A stretch of 27,567 bases of DNA from a virus. Shown here in pieces: positions 1-8,019 of the stretch. The position numbers and the translations under genes are program-made. Under the pieces are notes generated by a model. That model was not told the origin of the DNA. It ran no database searches and saw only the letters and a list, made by a program, of their open reading frames with translations. Numbering within the stretch: position 1 is the first letter of the stretch; each line of letters opens with the position of its first letter. The stretch covers positions 1 through 27,567 of the IMG/VR virus record IMGVR_UViG_3300036945_000462. The stretch is one strand, 5' to 3'.

Positions 1-37
1 CCCTTCTCTTCATAAACCGCAACATTCGGGAACCTTC

Positions 38-454
38 ATGGCGACGCGCGGCAGAACATCGGTGGCGGCTTTAGCCGTCCAAGGCGCGGTTGCAATCGTT
101 CGCAGGCCTGATGCGCCTCTGCACTTGACGCCAGATCAGACTGACGAATGGGTTGCGGTTGCCAATGCGATGCCTGCGGACTGGTTCACGCGGGAAACCC
201 ATGCGCTGCTTGAACAATGGTGCAGGCACACGGTGGACGCGCGGCGCATTGCGTTCCTGGTTGATCAGGAGATGTCGCGGGCCGAGGTGGATGTGCAAAC
301 GCTGGACAAGCTTCTGGCAATGCAGGCGCGCGAAACATCGGCGATGAAAGCTTTGGCATCGGCTATGCGGATTTCACAACAGGCCAGCTACACGACGAAG
401 GCGGCGGGCACTGAGAAGTCGGGCCGAGCGATGGTTAAGCGGCCTTGGGAGTGA
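38..454 (+). CDS. Probable phage terminase small subunit
   Basis: This 138-residue protein is probably the small terminase subunit, which recognises phage DNA and hands it to the large subunit for packaging. The identification rests mostly on position: it lies directly before a clear large terminase and overlaps it by four bases (GTGA, 451-454). Its size and all-helical look, with a basic Ala/Arg-rich N-terminus, a W-C-R-H stretch in the middle and a long amphipathic helix over residues 80-115, fit the P27-like small terminases. The ATG at 38 has only a weak upstream GGGAA. The window starts 37 bases before it, so the late promoter is not visible. No catalytic motif is expected in this family. 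Confidence 0.75.
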   Translation: MATRGRTSVAALAVQGAVAIVRRPDAPLHLTPDQTDEWVAVANAMPADWFTRETHALLEQWCRHTVDARRIAFLVDQEMSRAEVDVQTLDKLLAMQARETSAMKALASAMRISQQASYTTKAAGTEKSGRAMVKRPWE

Positions 455-2022
455 GGCGCAAGAAACCCGCCACCCAGACGCGGGCCGAACGCAACATCGT
501 TTGGTGTGAACAACACCTGAGACTGCCCGAGGGGAAGTTCGTCGGCCAGCCGTTGAAGATGGCTGAGTTCATGAAAGAGGATTTCCGCCTGATCTATGAC
601 AACCCGCACGGAACGCGGCGGGCGATCATCACGCGGGGGCGCAAGAACGCCAAGACGACCGAAAGCGCAATGATCGTTGCGCTGCATTTGTGCGGACCAG
701 AGGCGCGGCCAAACTCGCAACTGTTCAGCGCTGCGCAATCGCGGGACCAAGCGGCGATCTTGTTTAACCTTGCGGCCAAGATGATCCGCATGTCGCCGGA
801 TCTGTCGGCGGTTGTGACGATTAGGGACACGGCCAAGCAGTTGTTTTGCCCTGAATTGGGGTCGTTGTATCGGGCGCTGTCGGCGGAAGCCTCGACGGCT
901 TACGGCCTTAGCCCGGTTCTGACGATCCACGACGAATTGGGCCAAGTTAAAGGGCCGCGTTCGCCGCTGTATGACGCAATGGAAACGGCGACGGCTGCAC
1001 AGGAAAGCCCGCTGTCTATCATCATTTCGACGCAGGCACCGACTGACGCTGATCTGTTGTCGGTATTGATTGACGACGCCAAGACGGGGCAAGACCCCCG
1101 CACGGTTTTGCGGATAGATACGGCGCCGGCCAATCTGGACGCATTCAGCGAGGATGCAATTAAGGCGGCTAACCCGGCTTTCGGCGTGTTCATGAACAAG
1201 CAGGAAGTCTTGGCGATGGCCGAGGATGCGCGGCGGATGCCATCGCGGCAGGCCGAGTTTGAAAATCTTGTGCTTAATCGCCGGATCGACGCAAGCGCAC
1301 CGTTCATTTCGCAGCGGGTGTTTAGCGATTGTATGGGCGACACGATAGACGATCTGGCGGGCCGCGTTGTCTTTGCGGGGCTGGACTTGTCGGAGGTGGC
1401 CGACCTGACGGCCTTCGTTGCAGTCACGCCTGACGATGGGATTTGGCACGTCAACCCAACCTTCTGGTTGCCTGGCGTGGGTTTGAAAGACAAGGCGCGG
1501 ACTGACCGGGTTCCCTATGATCTGTGGGCAAGCCAAGGCTTCTTGCAGACCAGCCCCGGCAAGACGATTGAATATGAGTTCGTTGCGGAATGGATCTGGG
1601 CACTGTGTCAGGTCGCGGACGTGCGCAAGATCGCGTTTGACCGCTGGAACTGGCAGCACCTTAAGCCTTGGTTGGCGCGGGTTGGGTTCCAAGATGCGCA
1701 ACTAGAGGGTGACAACGCGGTATTTGTGCAGATGGGGCAGGGCTTTCAGAGCATGTCGCCCGCGTTGCGTGACCTTGAGGGCGCTTTTCTGAATAAGAAG
1801 ATACGGCACGGCGGGCACCCCATCCTTGAGATGTGCGCCCGCAACGCCACGGTGCAGGCTGATCCTGCGGGCAACCGCAAGCTTTCCAAGGCGAAATCAC
1901 ATGGCCGGATTGACGGCATGGTTGCGCTGGCGATGGCAATGTCTGTGGCAGGCACGTGGCAGGAAACCAATGCAGCCCTGACCCCTTGGGACTTGGACCC
2001 GAATTACAGGATGGCGTTTTGA
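451..2022 (+). CDS. terL: Phage terminase large subunit
   Basis: This is the packaging motor: an N-terminal ATPase pumps DNA through the portal and a C-terminal RNase H-like nuclease cuts it. From the GTG at 451 the protein has 523 residues, typical of the HK97-like terminase family (Terminase_1). An atypical Walker A (GRKNAKTT, about residues 63-70) is followed by a Walker B strand ending in DE (VLTIHDE, about 156-162). The nuclease half has a GLDLSEVADLT strand carrying its first acidic residue and a late RIDGMVALAMA segment with another. I chose GTG 451 because it makes a GTGA overlap with the small subunit; an in-frame TTG at 445 is the alternative. The stop overlaps the portal start as TGATG. 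Confidence 0.95.
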   Translation: MRRKKPATQTRAERNIVWCEQHLRLPEGKFVGQPLKMAEFMKEDFRLIYDNPHGTRRAIITRGRKNAKTTESAMIVALHLCGPEARPNSQLFSAAQSRDQAAILFNLAAKMIRMSPDLSAVVTIRDTAKQLFCPELGSLYRALSAEASTAYGLSPVLTIHDELGQVKGPRSPLYDAMETATAAQESPLSIIISTQAPTDADLLSVLIDDAKTGQDPRTVLRIDTAPANLDAFSEDAIKAANPAFGVFMNKQEVLAMAEDARRMPSRQAEFENLVLNRRIDASAPFISQRVFSDCMGDTIDDLAGRVVFAGLDLSEVADLTAFVAVTPDDGIWHVNPTFWLPGVGLKDKARTDRVPYDLWASQGFLQTSPGKTIEYEFVAEWIWALCQVADVRKIAFDRWNWQHLKPWLARVGFQDAQLEGDNAVFVQMGQGFQSMSPALRDLEGAFLNKKIRHGGHPILEMCARNATVQADPAGNRKLSKAKSHGRIDGMVALAMAMSVAGTWQETNAALTPWDLDPNYRMAF

Positions 2023-3275
2023 TGTTTGGGTTTGGCCGCAAAGCAGCAAGGGAACCGGAGACGCGGGCCATGACGGTCACGCAGTCGTCGCCGGATTTCT
2101 TGGAAGTGTTCGGCATCCAATCATCTGCGGCTGGCATTGCGGTGACGACGGAAAACGCGCTTGGGGTTCCGGCGATCTGGGCGGCGGTCAACTTCATCAG
2201 CGGGACACTGGCGGGCTTGCCGTTGGACCTGTTCGAGGTGAATGGCGATGACCGGGCCAAGGTCAAGGGAACGCCGCTGGCGCGGTTGCTGCATGACGCG
2301 GTTAACGACGGGCTGTCGTCTTTCGAATGGCGCAAAGGGTTTTTCCAGAACGTCCTGACAGGCGGGCGCGGGCTTTCGTTTATTGAACGCGATGGCAGGG
2401 GCAACGTGGTCAATCTGTGGCCGCTGAATCCTGCATGGACTACGGTTAAGAGCGAGGCGGGGCGCAAGTTCTACCTGTATAAAGAGCCGCAACAATCGCA
2501 GAAACGCTATGAAGCGGCGGAAATCATCGACATTTGCTTTATGTCGAAGTCAGATGGGGTTGGGCATTACGGGCCAATCGCTACGAATCGCGATGTGATT
2601 GCGCTTGGAATTGCGGCCACGCAGTTCGGTAGCAAGTTTTTCCAGAATGGCGGGGTGCCCCCGTTTGCAGTGATTGGCAACTTTGCGTCAGGTTCGGCGA
2701 TGAATCGGGCCGGTGAGGATCTGGCCGAGGCTACACGCAAGGCATCCAAGGAACAGCGCCAGGCGTTGGTCTTGCCCGCTGGAATGGATATCAAGCCGCT
2801 AGGCGCGGATGCTGCCAAATCGCAGCTTGTCGAGTTGAAGCAATTCCTGATTTCGGAATACGCGCGGATTTACAGTATGCCGCCCACATTCTTGCAAGAC
2901 TTGTCAAACGGCACATTCAGCAACACCGAGCAGCAAGATTTGCACGTTTCAAAGCATACCATCAAGCGGTGGGTTGAGGCGTTCGAGCAGGAATTGAACC
3001 TGAAGCTTTTCGGGCGCGGCGGTGAACGCAAGTTCTTCGTTGAAATGAACATGGATGGCCTGTTGCGGGGCGACTTCAAAACGCGGATGGAAGGCCACGC
3101 GGCTGCCATTCAGAGCGGTCAGGAGACGCCAAACGAAGCGCGCCGGATTGAAAACCGCCCGCCGTTGCCCAATGGCGACGTTCTATTGATCCAGGGCGCG
3201 ACCGTGCCGCTGGGTTCCCAGCCCACAAGCCAGCCTGATGCGGGCGGTCAAGAGGTAAGTGCCAATGGATCGTGA
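2022..3275 (+). CDS. Phage portal protein, HK97 family
   Basis: The portal forms the dodecameric ring at one capsid vertex through which DNA enters and leaves and to which the tail connectors bind. This 417-residue protein has the usual HK97-portal features: an N-terminal VPAIWAAVNFISGTLAGLPLDLF segment-type region (about residues 45-70), a central KSDGVGHYGPI stretch, and a helical C-terminal half with YARIYSMPPTFLQDL and NTEQQDLHVSKHTI motifs (about 280-325). The ATG at 2022 overlaps the terminase stop as TGATG. An in-frame ATG at 1956 would add 22 residues inside the terminase gene and is less likely. The last residues overlap the protease gene by 11 bases. Confidence 0.95.
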   Translation: MFGFGRKAAREPETRAMTVTQSSPDFLEVFGIQSSAAGIAVTTENALGVPAIWAAVNFISGTLAGLPLDLFEVNGDDRAKVKGTPLARLLHDAVNDGLSSFEWRKGFFQNVLTGGRGLSFIERDGRGNVVNLWPLNPAWTTVKSEAGRKFYLYKEPQQSQKRYEAAEIIDICFMSKSDGVGHYGPIATNRDVIALGIAATQFGSKFFQNGGVPPFAVIGNFASGSAMNRAGEDLAEATRKASKEQRQALVLPAGMDIKPLGADAAKSQLVELKQFLISEYARIYSMPPTFLQDLSNGTFSNTEQQDLHVSKHTIKRWVEAFEQELNLKLFGRGGERKFFVEMNMDGLLRGDFKTRMEGHAAAIQSGQETPNEARRIENRPPLPNGDVLLIQGATVPLGSQPTSQPDAGGQEVSANGS

Positions 3276-3846
3276 AGTTCGCGGGTTCAAGCCCGCTGAA
3301 ATCCGCGCTGATGCGGCTGGCATTCGGGTTTCCGGCTATGCCGCCGTTTTTAACGAGCAAGCCGACATCGGCGGAATGTTCCGCGAGGTCATCGCACCGG
3401 GCGCGTTTACGGATGCCATCGGGCGGGATGATGTGGTGTTTTTGATCAACCATGATGGCTTGCCGTTGGCCCGTACACGTTCCGGCACACTGATCTTGAC
3501 GCAAGATGACACCGGCCTGCGGATGGAAACCGTTCTGGACGGCGAAGATCCTGACGTGAAGTCGATTGTGGGCAAGATGAAGCGCGGCGATCTGGACAAA
3601 ATGTCGTTTGCGTTCGTGCCCGAAGTGCAAACTTGGGATGAATCGGGCGAAATCCCGGTGCGCACCATCCAAAAAGCGGCGCTGTTTGACGTGTCGATTG
3701 TGACGCAGCCCGCCTATGACGGCACAAGCATCGGCCTGCGGAGCCTTGAAGCGCACCGCAAAGAGCAAAAAACCAGCAATTTCAACGCGGCGGCCATGCG
3801 CCATCGCATGAAAATGAACCTGCGCCTTCGCGCGGAGAACGGCTGA
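3265..3846 (+). CDS. Prohead protease, S78 (HK97) family
   Basis: This serine protease matures the prohead by clipping the N-terminal scaffolding part of the capsid protein and then itself. The 193-residue sequence shows the family's GYAAVFN start region (about residues 24-30), IAPGAF (43-48), the catalytic histidine in LINHDG (His63) and the catalytic serine in DKMSFAFVP (Ser114). The basic tail after residue 160 is typical of the part lost on self-cleavage. The ATG at 3265 sits nine bases after AGAGG, so I prefer it to the GTG at 3259. It lies between portal and capsid genes, its standard place. Translation begins within the end of the portal gene, suggesting coupling. Confidence 0.95.
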   Translation: MDREVRGFKPAEIRADAAGIRVSGYAAVFNEQADIGGMFREVIAPGAFTDAIGRDDVVFLINHDGLPLARTRSGTLILTQDDTGLRMETVLDGEDPDVKSIVGKMKRGDLDKMSFAFVPEVQTWDESGEIPVRTIQKAALFDVSIVTQPAYDGTSIGLRSLEAHRKEQKTSNFNAAAMRHRMKMNLRLRAENG

Positions 3847-3898
3847 ACGGCTGCGCGCCGGAAGCCCATCCCTGAAACGGTCATCACAGGAGACCCCA

Positions 3899-5173
3899 AT
3901 GACCCGTATCACCGAGCTGCGTGAGCAGCAGGCGCGCGTTCACACGAATGCACGTTCCAAGTTGGAAGAAATCACCGCATCGACCCCCGAAGATCGCGCC
4001 GCCGAAATCAACGGCGAATTTGATCGCATGATGGCCGACTATGACCGTCTGCAAGGTCAGATTGACCGTTTGGAAAAGCTGGACAGCCTGGAGCGCAGTC
4101 TGAACCGCGATCCGCGCCGCCCGGTGGGCAATGGCGAGGGCCGGGGCGTTGACGAAGGCACCCAGCCGACCTACCGCGACGCTTTCCATGCCTATCTGCG
4201 TTCGCAGGGCAACGTGGCCGTTATGTCGCCTGAGGAGCGCGCCGCGCTGCGTCAGGGCTACCAGGCACCGGAACAGCGCGCCCAGACCACCACGGCGGCG
4301 GCGGGCGGCTATACCGTGCCCACCGAATTGGCCGGTTTCATCACCCGTTCTATGCTGATGTGGGGGCCGATGTACAACGAGGCCATCACCTCGCAAATCG
4401 TCACCACGGGCGGCAACACCATCTACCTGCCGACCGTAAACGACACGACCGGCGCGCAAATGGCGGTTGTGAAGCACACCGAGGGCACCACGCTGACTGA
4501 TGACGGCGGCGCAGATGTTGTGTTTGGCCAGAAGCAACTTGACGCGTATCCCTTCAACACCGAATGGCTGCGCGTTTCGAAGGAACTGGTGGACGATAGC
4601 GTGTTCAACGTGGAGCAACTGCTGGGCGATCTGCTGGGCGAACGTCTGGGCCGTCGCGCCAACACCGAACTGACCACCGGCGACGGCACGGGCGATCCGA
4701 ACGGCATCGTTACGGCGGCGGCATCCGGCAAGGTTGCGGCTTCGACCACGGCCATCACGTGGGATGAAATCATGGATCTGGAGCATTCCGTTGACCCCGC
4801 CCATCGCATGGGGCCGAAGGTTCGCTACATGTTCAACGATTCCACCTTGGCCGCAGTTCGCAAGCTGAAAGACGGCAACGGCAACTATCTGTGGCAGATG
4901 GGTGACGTGGTGGGCGGCGTTCCGGCATCGTTCAACGGTCGCGCCTATTCGATCAACCAGGCAATGGCTGGTCTGGCATCGGGCGTGTCGTCGCGGGTCA
5001 TGCTGTTTGGCGATTTCGGCAAGTACTACGTCCGCAAGGTTGGCGCGCCGATGATCGGTGCGATCCAAGACAAGGACTTCTGGCCGGGGTTCGGCATTGC
5101 CGGGTACATCCGATTTGACGGCGAACTGTCGGATACGGCGGCTGTGAAGTATCTGGCGCTTGCCGCGTCCTGA
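3899..5173 (+). CDS. Major capsid protein, HK97 fold
   Basis: The 424-residue shell protein carries its scaffold as an N-terminal delta domain. Residues 1-70 are a charged coiled coil (repeated REQQ, RLQGQIDRLEKLD), and the mature HK97-fold part probably begins in the Ala/Thr-rich stretch before GGYTVPTEL (about residue 136). Family landmarks in the mature part are the RVSKELVDDS helix, the GDGTGDPNGI loop and the C-terminal FGDFGKYYVRK strand. A good ribosome site (AGGAGA) precedes ATG 3899. The cleavage site cannot be fixed by eye. The gene is followed by a stem-loop rather than overlapping the next gene, in contrast to the tight packing elsewhere, as is usual for the most highly expressed gene. 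Confidence 0.96.
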   Translation: MTRITELREQQARVHTNARSKLEEITASTPEDRAAEINGEFDRMMADYDRLQGQIDRLEKLDSLERSLNRDPRRPVGNGEGRGVDEGTQPTYRDAFHAYLRSQGNVAVMSPEERAALRQGYQAPEQRAQTTTAAAGGYTVPTELAGFITRSMLMWGPMYNEAITSQIVTTGGNTIYLPTVNDTTGAQMAVVKHTEGTTLTDDGGADVVFGQKQLDAYPFNTEWLRVSKELVDDSVFNVEQLLGDLLGERLGRRANTELTTGDGTGDPNGIVTAAASGKVAASTTAITWDEIMDLEHSVDPAHRMGPKVRYMFNDSTLAAVRKLKDGNGNYLWQMGDVVGGVPASFNGRAYSINQAMAGLASGVSSRVMLFGDFGKYYVRKVGAPMIGAIQDKDFWPGFGIAGYIRFDGELSDTAAVKYLALAAS

Positions 5174-5184
5174 TCGGTTTTCTG

Positions 5185-5205
5185 GCGGGGCTGTGATGGC
5201 CCCGC
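5185..5205 (+). other. Stem-loop after the capsid gene
   Basis: A perfect 7-base-pair stem, GCGGGGC with GCCCCGC, and a 7-base loop lie 12 bases after the capsid stop. No T-run follows (TTATC), so a full intrinsic terminator is unlikely. It may stabilise the capsid mRNA 3' end or attenuate transcription into the connector genes; this is inference. Confidence 0.5.
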
Positions 5206-5230
5206 TTATCAAGCCGAACGGAGTTTTCCC

Positions 5231-5410
5231 ATGAAAATCACATTGCTGACATCCCGCGCCACGGCGACGGGTTCGCAAAATCGCGGCGACGTGATCGACG
5301 TGTCGGACGCGGAGGCCATCCGCATGATTGATGCAGGCCAAGCGCAGCCCGTTGCGAAAGTGGCAACAGAGCGCGCCGTTTCCCGCGCCAAACCGGAAAA
5401 ACGCGGATGA
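5231..5410 (+). CDS. Small head-region protein of unknown function
   Basis: This 59-residue reading frame begins MKITLLTSRATATG and continues with a GDVIDVSDAEAIRMIDAGQA core and a basic Lys/Arg tail. Its reality is supported by the ATGA overlap with the next gene at 5407-5410 and by the fit into the gap after the capsid gene. Small proteins with the same 'GD-I-V-D-AEA-RMI-AGQA' pattern are common between capsid and connector genes of HK97-like phages, and I recall them without a proven role; they may be head decoration or connector-associated proteins. The ribosome site (CGGAG, 5219-5223) lies seven bases before the ATG. Confidence 0.75.
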   Translation: MKITLLTSRATATGSQNRGDVIDVSDAEAIRMIDAGQAQPVAKVATERAVSRAKPEKRG

Positions 5411-5967
5411 TTTTGCGCCGTATCGGATCAGCCGGAACGCCGCCCGTGACTTTGGCCGAGGCTAAGGCGCACTTGCGCGTTACGGATAGCAGCGAAGATG
5501 ACCTGATCACGGCGATTGTTGCGGCGGCTTGCGCGGCTGTTGGCGAGGAATCGGGCCGCGCTATGGCGTCTGAGACGTGGGAAATAGCGGATTATGGCTT
5601 TGACGGGCTGGTAAAATTGCCGAAAAGCCCGGTTTTGTCGCTGACTTCGGTGAAATACTACGTTGACGACACGCTGACCACGGCGACGCTTGCAAACTAT
5701 CGGCTGTATCAGGACGACGATTATACGCATGTCGGCCCGATTGAAACAGCATCCTGGCCTACATCGCAGACCCGCCCTGATGGCACGGTCATTCGGTTTA
5801 CGGCTGGATATTCGACATTGCCGGTCACGTTGAAACATGCGGCGTTGCTGACTGTCGGTCATTGGTTCGCAAATCGTGAAGCCGTCACCGAAAGCGCAAT
5901 GGCTGAACTGCCGCGCGCTGCTGAATTGCTGATCGGCATGGAAAAGCTGGGCTGGGCCGGGGCATGA
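5407..5967 (+). CDS. Head-tail connector protein (gp6/phiE125 gp8-like)
   Basis: The 186-residue protein probably forms the first connector ring below the portal. Its N-terminus, with PVTLAEAKAHLRV followed by an acidic SSEDDLI and an Ala-rich helix, is the hallmark of the gp6-like/phiE125 gp8 connector families, which share a helical-bundle N-terminus. The C-terminal part has a PDGTVIRFTAGY strand and a LKHAALLTVGHWFANRE helix, also usual in this group. The start forms ATGA with the preceding small gene and the end overlaps the next gene by four bases, so the connector genes appear translationally coupled. The residues between the two halves (about 70-110) are less conserved in appearance. 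Confidence 0.88.
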   Translation: MILRRIGSAGTPPVTLAEAKAHLRVTDSSEDDLITAIVAAACAAVGEESGRAMASETWEIADYGFDGLVKLPKSPVLSLTSVKYYVDDTLTTATLANYRLYQDDDYTHVGPIETASWPTSQTRPDGTVIRFTAGYSTLPVTLKHAALLTVGHWFANREAVTESAMAELPRAAELLIGMEKLGWAGA

Positions 5968-6287
5968 ACGCGGGCAAGCTTGACCAGTTCATCACCATTG
6001 AACGCCGCGCGACTGCAACGGACGGCATGGGCGGCTTTATCGACGCATGGGCAACCCATTGCGAGGTCTGGGCCAATGTGAAGGCCAAGGCGGGACGCGA
6101 GGGCCTGAGCGAGGGCCGCACGAATGCGGTCTATGTCGTCAATTTCACCATCTACAACATCGCCGATCTGTCTGAATTGGACCGGATCGTGTGGAACGAA
6201 GAAACCTACAACATCCGCAACATCATGCGCGAGGGCAACCGGGCGCTGCATGTGAAGATTGAAGCCGAGCGCGGGGTGGCATCGTGA
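5964..6287 (+). CDS. Phage head-tail adaptor (head closure) protein
   Basis: This 107-residue beta-rich protein matches the SPP1 gp16-like head-tail joining family, which closes the connector channel and binds the tail. The visible pattern is GKLDQFITIERR at the start, a central W-ANVKAKAGRE segment with 'EGRTNAVYVVNFTI', then DRIVWNEETYNIRNI and a final strand. Size and position (directly after the gp6-like connector and before a gp10-like protein) fit. ATG 5964 overlaps the upstream stop as ATGA. The end overlaps the next gene as GTGA. Nothing unusual is seen. Confidence 0.9.
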   Translation: MNAGKLDQFITIERRATATDGMGGFIDAWATHCEVWANVKAKAGREGLSEGRTNAVYVVNFTIYNIADLSELDRIVWNEETYNIRNIMREGNRALHVKIEAERGVAS

Positions 6288-6700
6288 AGGTGAAGATCAC
6301 CGGCATTGCGGACGTTAACCGCATTCTGGCCGAGATCGCACCGAATGAAGCCAAGAACCTGCTGCGCGGCGTGACGCTGGAAATGGCGCGTGATCTGGCA
6401 AAGGACGCCAAAACTCACACGCCAGACGACCCGGCAACGGAGGAATGGGTCGGCACAAGCTTTGCGTGGAAGCGTGAGCGCGGCGACCGGAACACCGTGG
6501 CGGCTTCCACAATCGTCAAGCGCGCACCGGGTTCGCGGTCATTCATCTGGCGGTTTTTGGAGTATGGCACGGGGCCGGAAGGCGTTGAATACGCCATGTT
6601 TCTGAAATCGTTCCAAGCGATGAAACCGGAAATCGTGCCCACCTATTTGCGCATTTTTGGCGAGAAACTCGAAAAGCGCCTGAAGCGTTTGAGGAAATGA
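6284..6700 (+). CDS. HK97 gp10-like tail completion protein
   Basis: This 138-residue protein fits the HK97 gp10 family, which acts at the head-tail junction or tail terminator complex. Typical features are the opening strand VKITGIADVNRILAEI, a helix ending MARDLAKDAKTHTP (about residues 30-45), a RSFIWRFLEYGT motif (about 85-97; the W-FLEYGT part is the family signature) and a basic C-terminal helix ending in Lys/Arg. The start is a GTG in a GTGA overlap. A single base separates the stop from the next ATG. Confidence 0.88.
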   Translation: MKVKITGIADVNRILAEIAPNEAKNLLRGVTLEMARDLAKDAKTHTPDDPATEEWVGTSFAWKRERGDRNTVAASTIVKRAPGSRSFIWRFLEYGTGPEGVEYAMFLKSFQAMKPEIVPTYLRIFGEKLEKRLKRLRK

Positions 6701-6701
6701 A

Positions 6702-7094
6702 ATGGGCGCGGCACAAGCAACCAAGCAGGCGCTTTATGAGGCCATCGCCGAGTTGGGCTTTCCGACCTACACCGTCACGCCACAACTGGTTGACGGCGGC
6801 GCTGCGACTGACTGGCCCCATGTGCAAATCGGCGCTGTGGTTCATTCGGATTACGACACGTTTTCTCGCAATGGATTTGACTTCACGGCGCGCATTTATA
6901 CGCGGTGGCGCGGTCAATCCGAGGCTCTAGGCCTTGCAATGCAGGACGCCATTTATGAGCGGCTGCATCACGGGGCTTTAGACATTACCGGATATTCGCT
7001 GGTCCTTTTGGAACGGCAAATGAGCGCAGTGACCCCGCTTGAAGGGTCTTTCACAGGGCTTTGTGAGTATCACGCCCTTATCACGGAGACTTGA
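6702..7094 (+). CDS. Tail terminator-like protein (DUF3168)
   Basis: The 130-residue protein resembles DUF3168 proteins, which are thought to cap the tail tube and join it to the head. It starts with an amphipathic helix (ATKQALYEAIAELG), then VTPQLVDGGAATDWPHVQIG, a central FDFTARIYTRWRG strand and a helix LAMQDAIYERLH before a final strand pair. The order of secondary structure and the position between gp10-like and tail tube genes agree with the family. It has no catalytic residues. ATG 6702 is one base after the previous stop. Confidence 0.85.
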   Translation: MGAAQATKQALYEAIAELGFPTYTVTPQLVDGGAATDWPHVQIGAVVHSDYDTFSRNGFDFTARIYTRWRGQSEALGLAMQDAIYERLHHGALDITGYSLVLLERQMSAVTPLEGSFTGLCEYHALITET

Positions 7095-7097
7095 GAA

Positions 7098-7499
7098 ATG
7101 GCAGCTAGAGCAGCGCGAAATCTTGTTTTGACGGTGAATACCACGGCCATTGCCAGCATTCGGGTGATCGGCATCAAAATGGACAGCGAGTTCATTGACG
7201 TGACCAGCGCGGACAGCGACGGCGTGCGCAAAATCTTGGCGGGCGCACCGGCTGGCGTAAGCTGCACCATCACCGTGTCGGGCGTGTCTGACAGCAACGT
7301 ATTGCGCGCCATTGCGCTTGACCCGGCGACTGATCGGCTTTTGACGGGCGTGACGTTGAACGACCCTGGGGCACCCACCGGCACCGACCTGATCACCTGC
7401 GACTTCTTTATGACGTCGTTTGAAAACAACGGCGAGTATAAGGATGCCGTCATGTTTTCCGCAACTCTGGAATCCTCGGGCGCGTGGGCCGCTACCTAA
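7098..7499 (+). CDS. Major tail (tube) protein
   Basis: This 133-residue beta-rich protein is probably the tail tube subunit, which polymerises around the tape measure protein. Sequence hints are an N-terminal strand LVLTVNTTAIASIR, then EFIDVTSADSDGVRKIL (the 'DVTS' segment is common in TP901-1-like major tail proteins), CTITVSGVSD and a C-terminal FSATLESSGAW strand. Its place just before the chaperone pair and tape measure is the fixed location of this gene in long-tailed phages. The stop and the next start share bases as TAATG. The protein is on the short side for the family, with no extra Ig domain. Confidence 0.85.
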   Translation: MAARAARNLVLTVNTTAIASIRVIGIKMDSEFIDVTSADSDGVRKILAGAPAGVSCTITVSGVSDSNVLRAIALDPATDRLLTGVTLNDPGAPTGTDLITCDFFMTSFENNGEYKDAVMFSATLESSGAWAAT

Positions 7500-7843
7500 T
7501 GCGCGCCGTTGAAATGAAATGGCGTGGGAAGGCTTACACCATCCCCGCCAACAAAGCATTTGACGCGGGCGAACAGGTTGAGGATGTCGTCACGCTTGGC
7601 GAGATTTCAAGCTGGGGCGCAAACATCAAAACCAGAAAGCTATCCAAAGCATACGGCGTATTACTGAGGTATGCCGGGGCAAAGGTGGCTGACGTGACGG
7701 TTTTGGAAGAAATCACGTCAACGGGCAGCGGACTTGCGGATGCTGGCCAAGCCGTAAAAGCATTGGTTGACGTTATCCTGTCAGGTGCAAACCAACGGAC
7801 CGATGACAAGGCCGAACCGCCAAAAAAGACTTCCGATTTGTAA
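7499..7843 (+). CDS. Tail assembly chaperone, upstream (G-like) frame
   Basis: This 114-residue protein is the zero-frame product of the tail assembly chaperone pair that binds and protects the tape measure protein during tail assembly. Evidence is its position between tail tube and tape measure and the slippery site near its 3' end (A-AAA-AAG, 7822-7828). The sequence is mixed alpha/beta: MKWRGKAYTIPANKAF at the start, VEDVVTLGEI in the middle and an AGQAVKALVDVILSG helix at the end, followed by a polar Lys/Asp/Pro tail. I chose ATG 7499 (TAATG overlap with the tail tube stop) over an in-frame GTG at 7484. The N-terminal pattern resembles chaperones of GTA-like tail modules. Confidence 0.8.
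   Translation: MRAVEMKWRGKAYTIPANKAFDAGEQVEDVVTLGEISSWGANIKTRKLSKAYGVLLRYAGAKVADVTVLEEITSTGSGLADAGQAVKALVDVILSGANQRTDDKAEPPKKTSDL
7822..7828 (+). promoter_or_regulatory. Probable -1 ribosomal slippery site
   Basis: In the frame of the upstream chaperone the bases read A-AAA-AAG, the canonical X-XXY-YYZ heptamer used in E. coli dnaX. A -1 slip at codon 110 (AAG) continues with GAC at 7828 and stays open through the ATG at 7852 to the TGA at 8017-8019. The fusion would have 173 residues, 63 of them from the -1 frame. An AAGG lies 10 bases upstream (7808-7811), at the spacing known to stimulate dnaX shifting, though four bases is weak support. Conserved frameshifts in this gene pair are established for lambda-like phages. 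Confidence 0.75.
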
Positions 7844-7851
7844 GGTGGGCG

Positions 7852-8019
7852 ATGCGGTTTTGGGTTCGCGAGTTGAACCAGCCGCTTGCCGACTTTTGGC
7901 GCACCGACCCGGCGCATTTTTGGCTGCTGGCGGAACCGGACAAATCGGACACGCGCCTGACGGACGACGACAAAGAAGAATTGCTGCAACTGTTGTACGA
8001 GGCGCGCGAGAATGGCTGA
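7852..8019 (+). CDS. Tail assembly chaperone, downstream (T-like) frame
   Basis: This 55-codon frame is the second chaperone segment. It is open in the -1 frame of the upstream gene and probably reaches the cell mainly as the C-terminal part of a frameshifted fusion. The residues MRFWVRELNQPL, then DFWRTDPAHFW and an acidic Asp/Glu/Lys end, have the aromatic 'W--P-HFW' pattern seen in downstream tail chaperone segments. An independent start is also possible: AAGG (7842-7845) stands six bases before ATG 7852. The stop overlaps the tape measure start by eight bases (8012-8019). Confidence 0.72.
   Translation: MRFWVRELNQPLADFWRTDPAHFWLLAEPDKSDTRLTDDDKEELLQLLYEARENG

Noticed and set aside
388-1701. 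Long minus-strand frame (437 codons)
   Set aside because: It mirrors the terminase large subunit; the product has no domain pattern and is Arg/Pro-rich as expected for a shadow frame.
3884-5341. Long open frame on the minus strand (485 codons)
   Set aside because: It lies antisense to the clear capsid gene, has Arg/His/Ala-rich low-quality composition and arises from high-GC codon bias.
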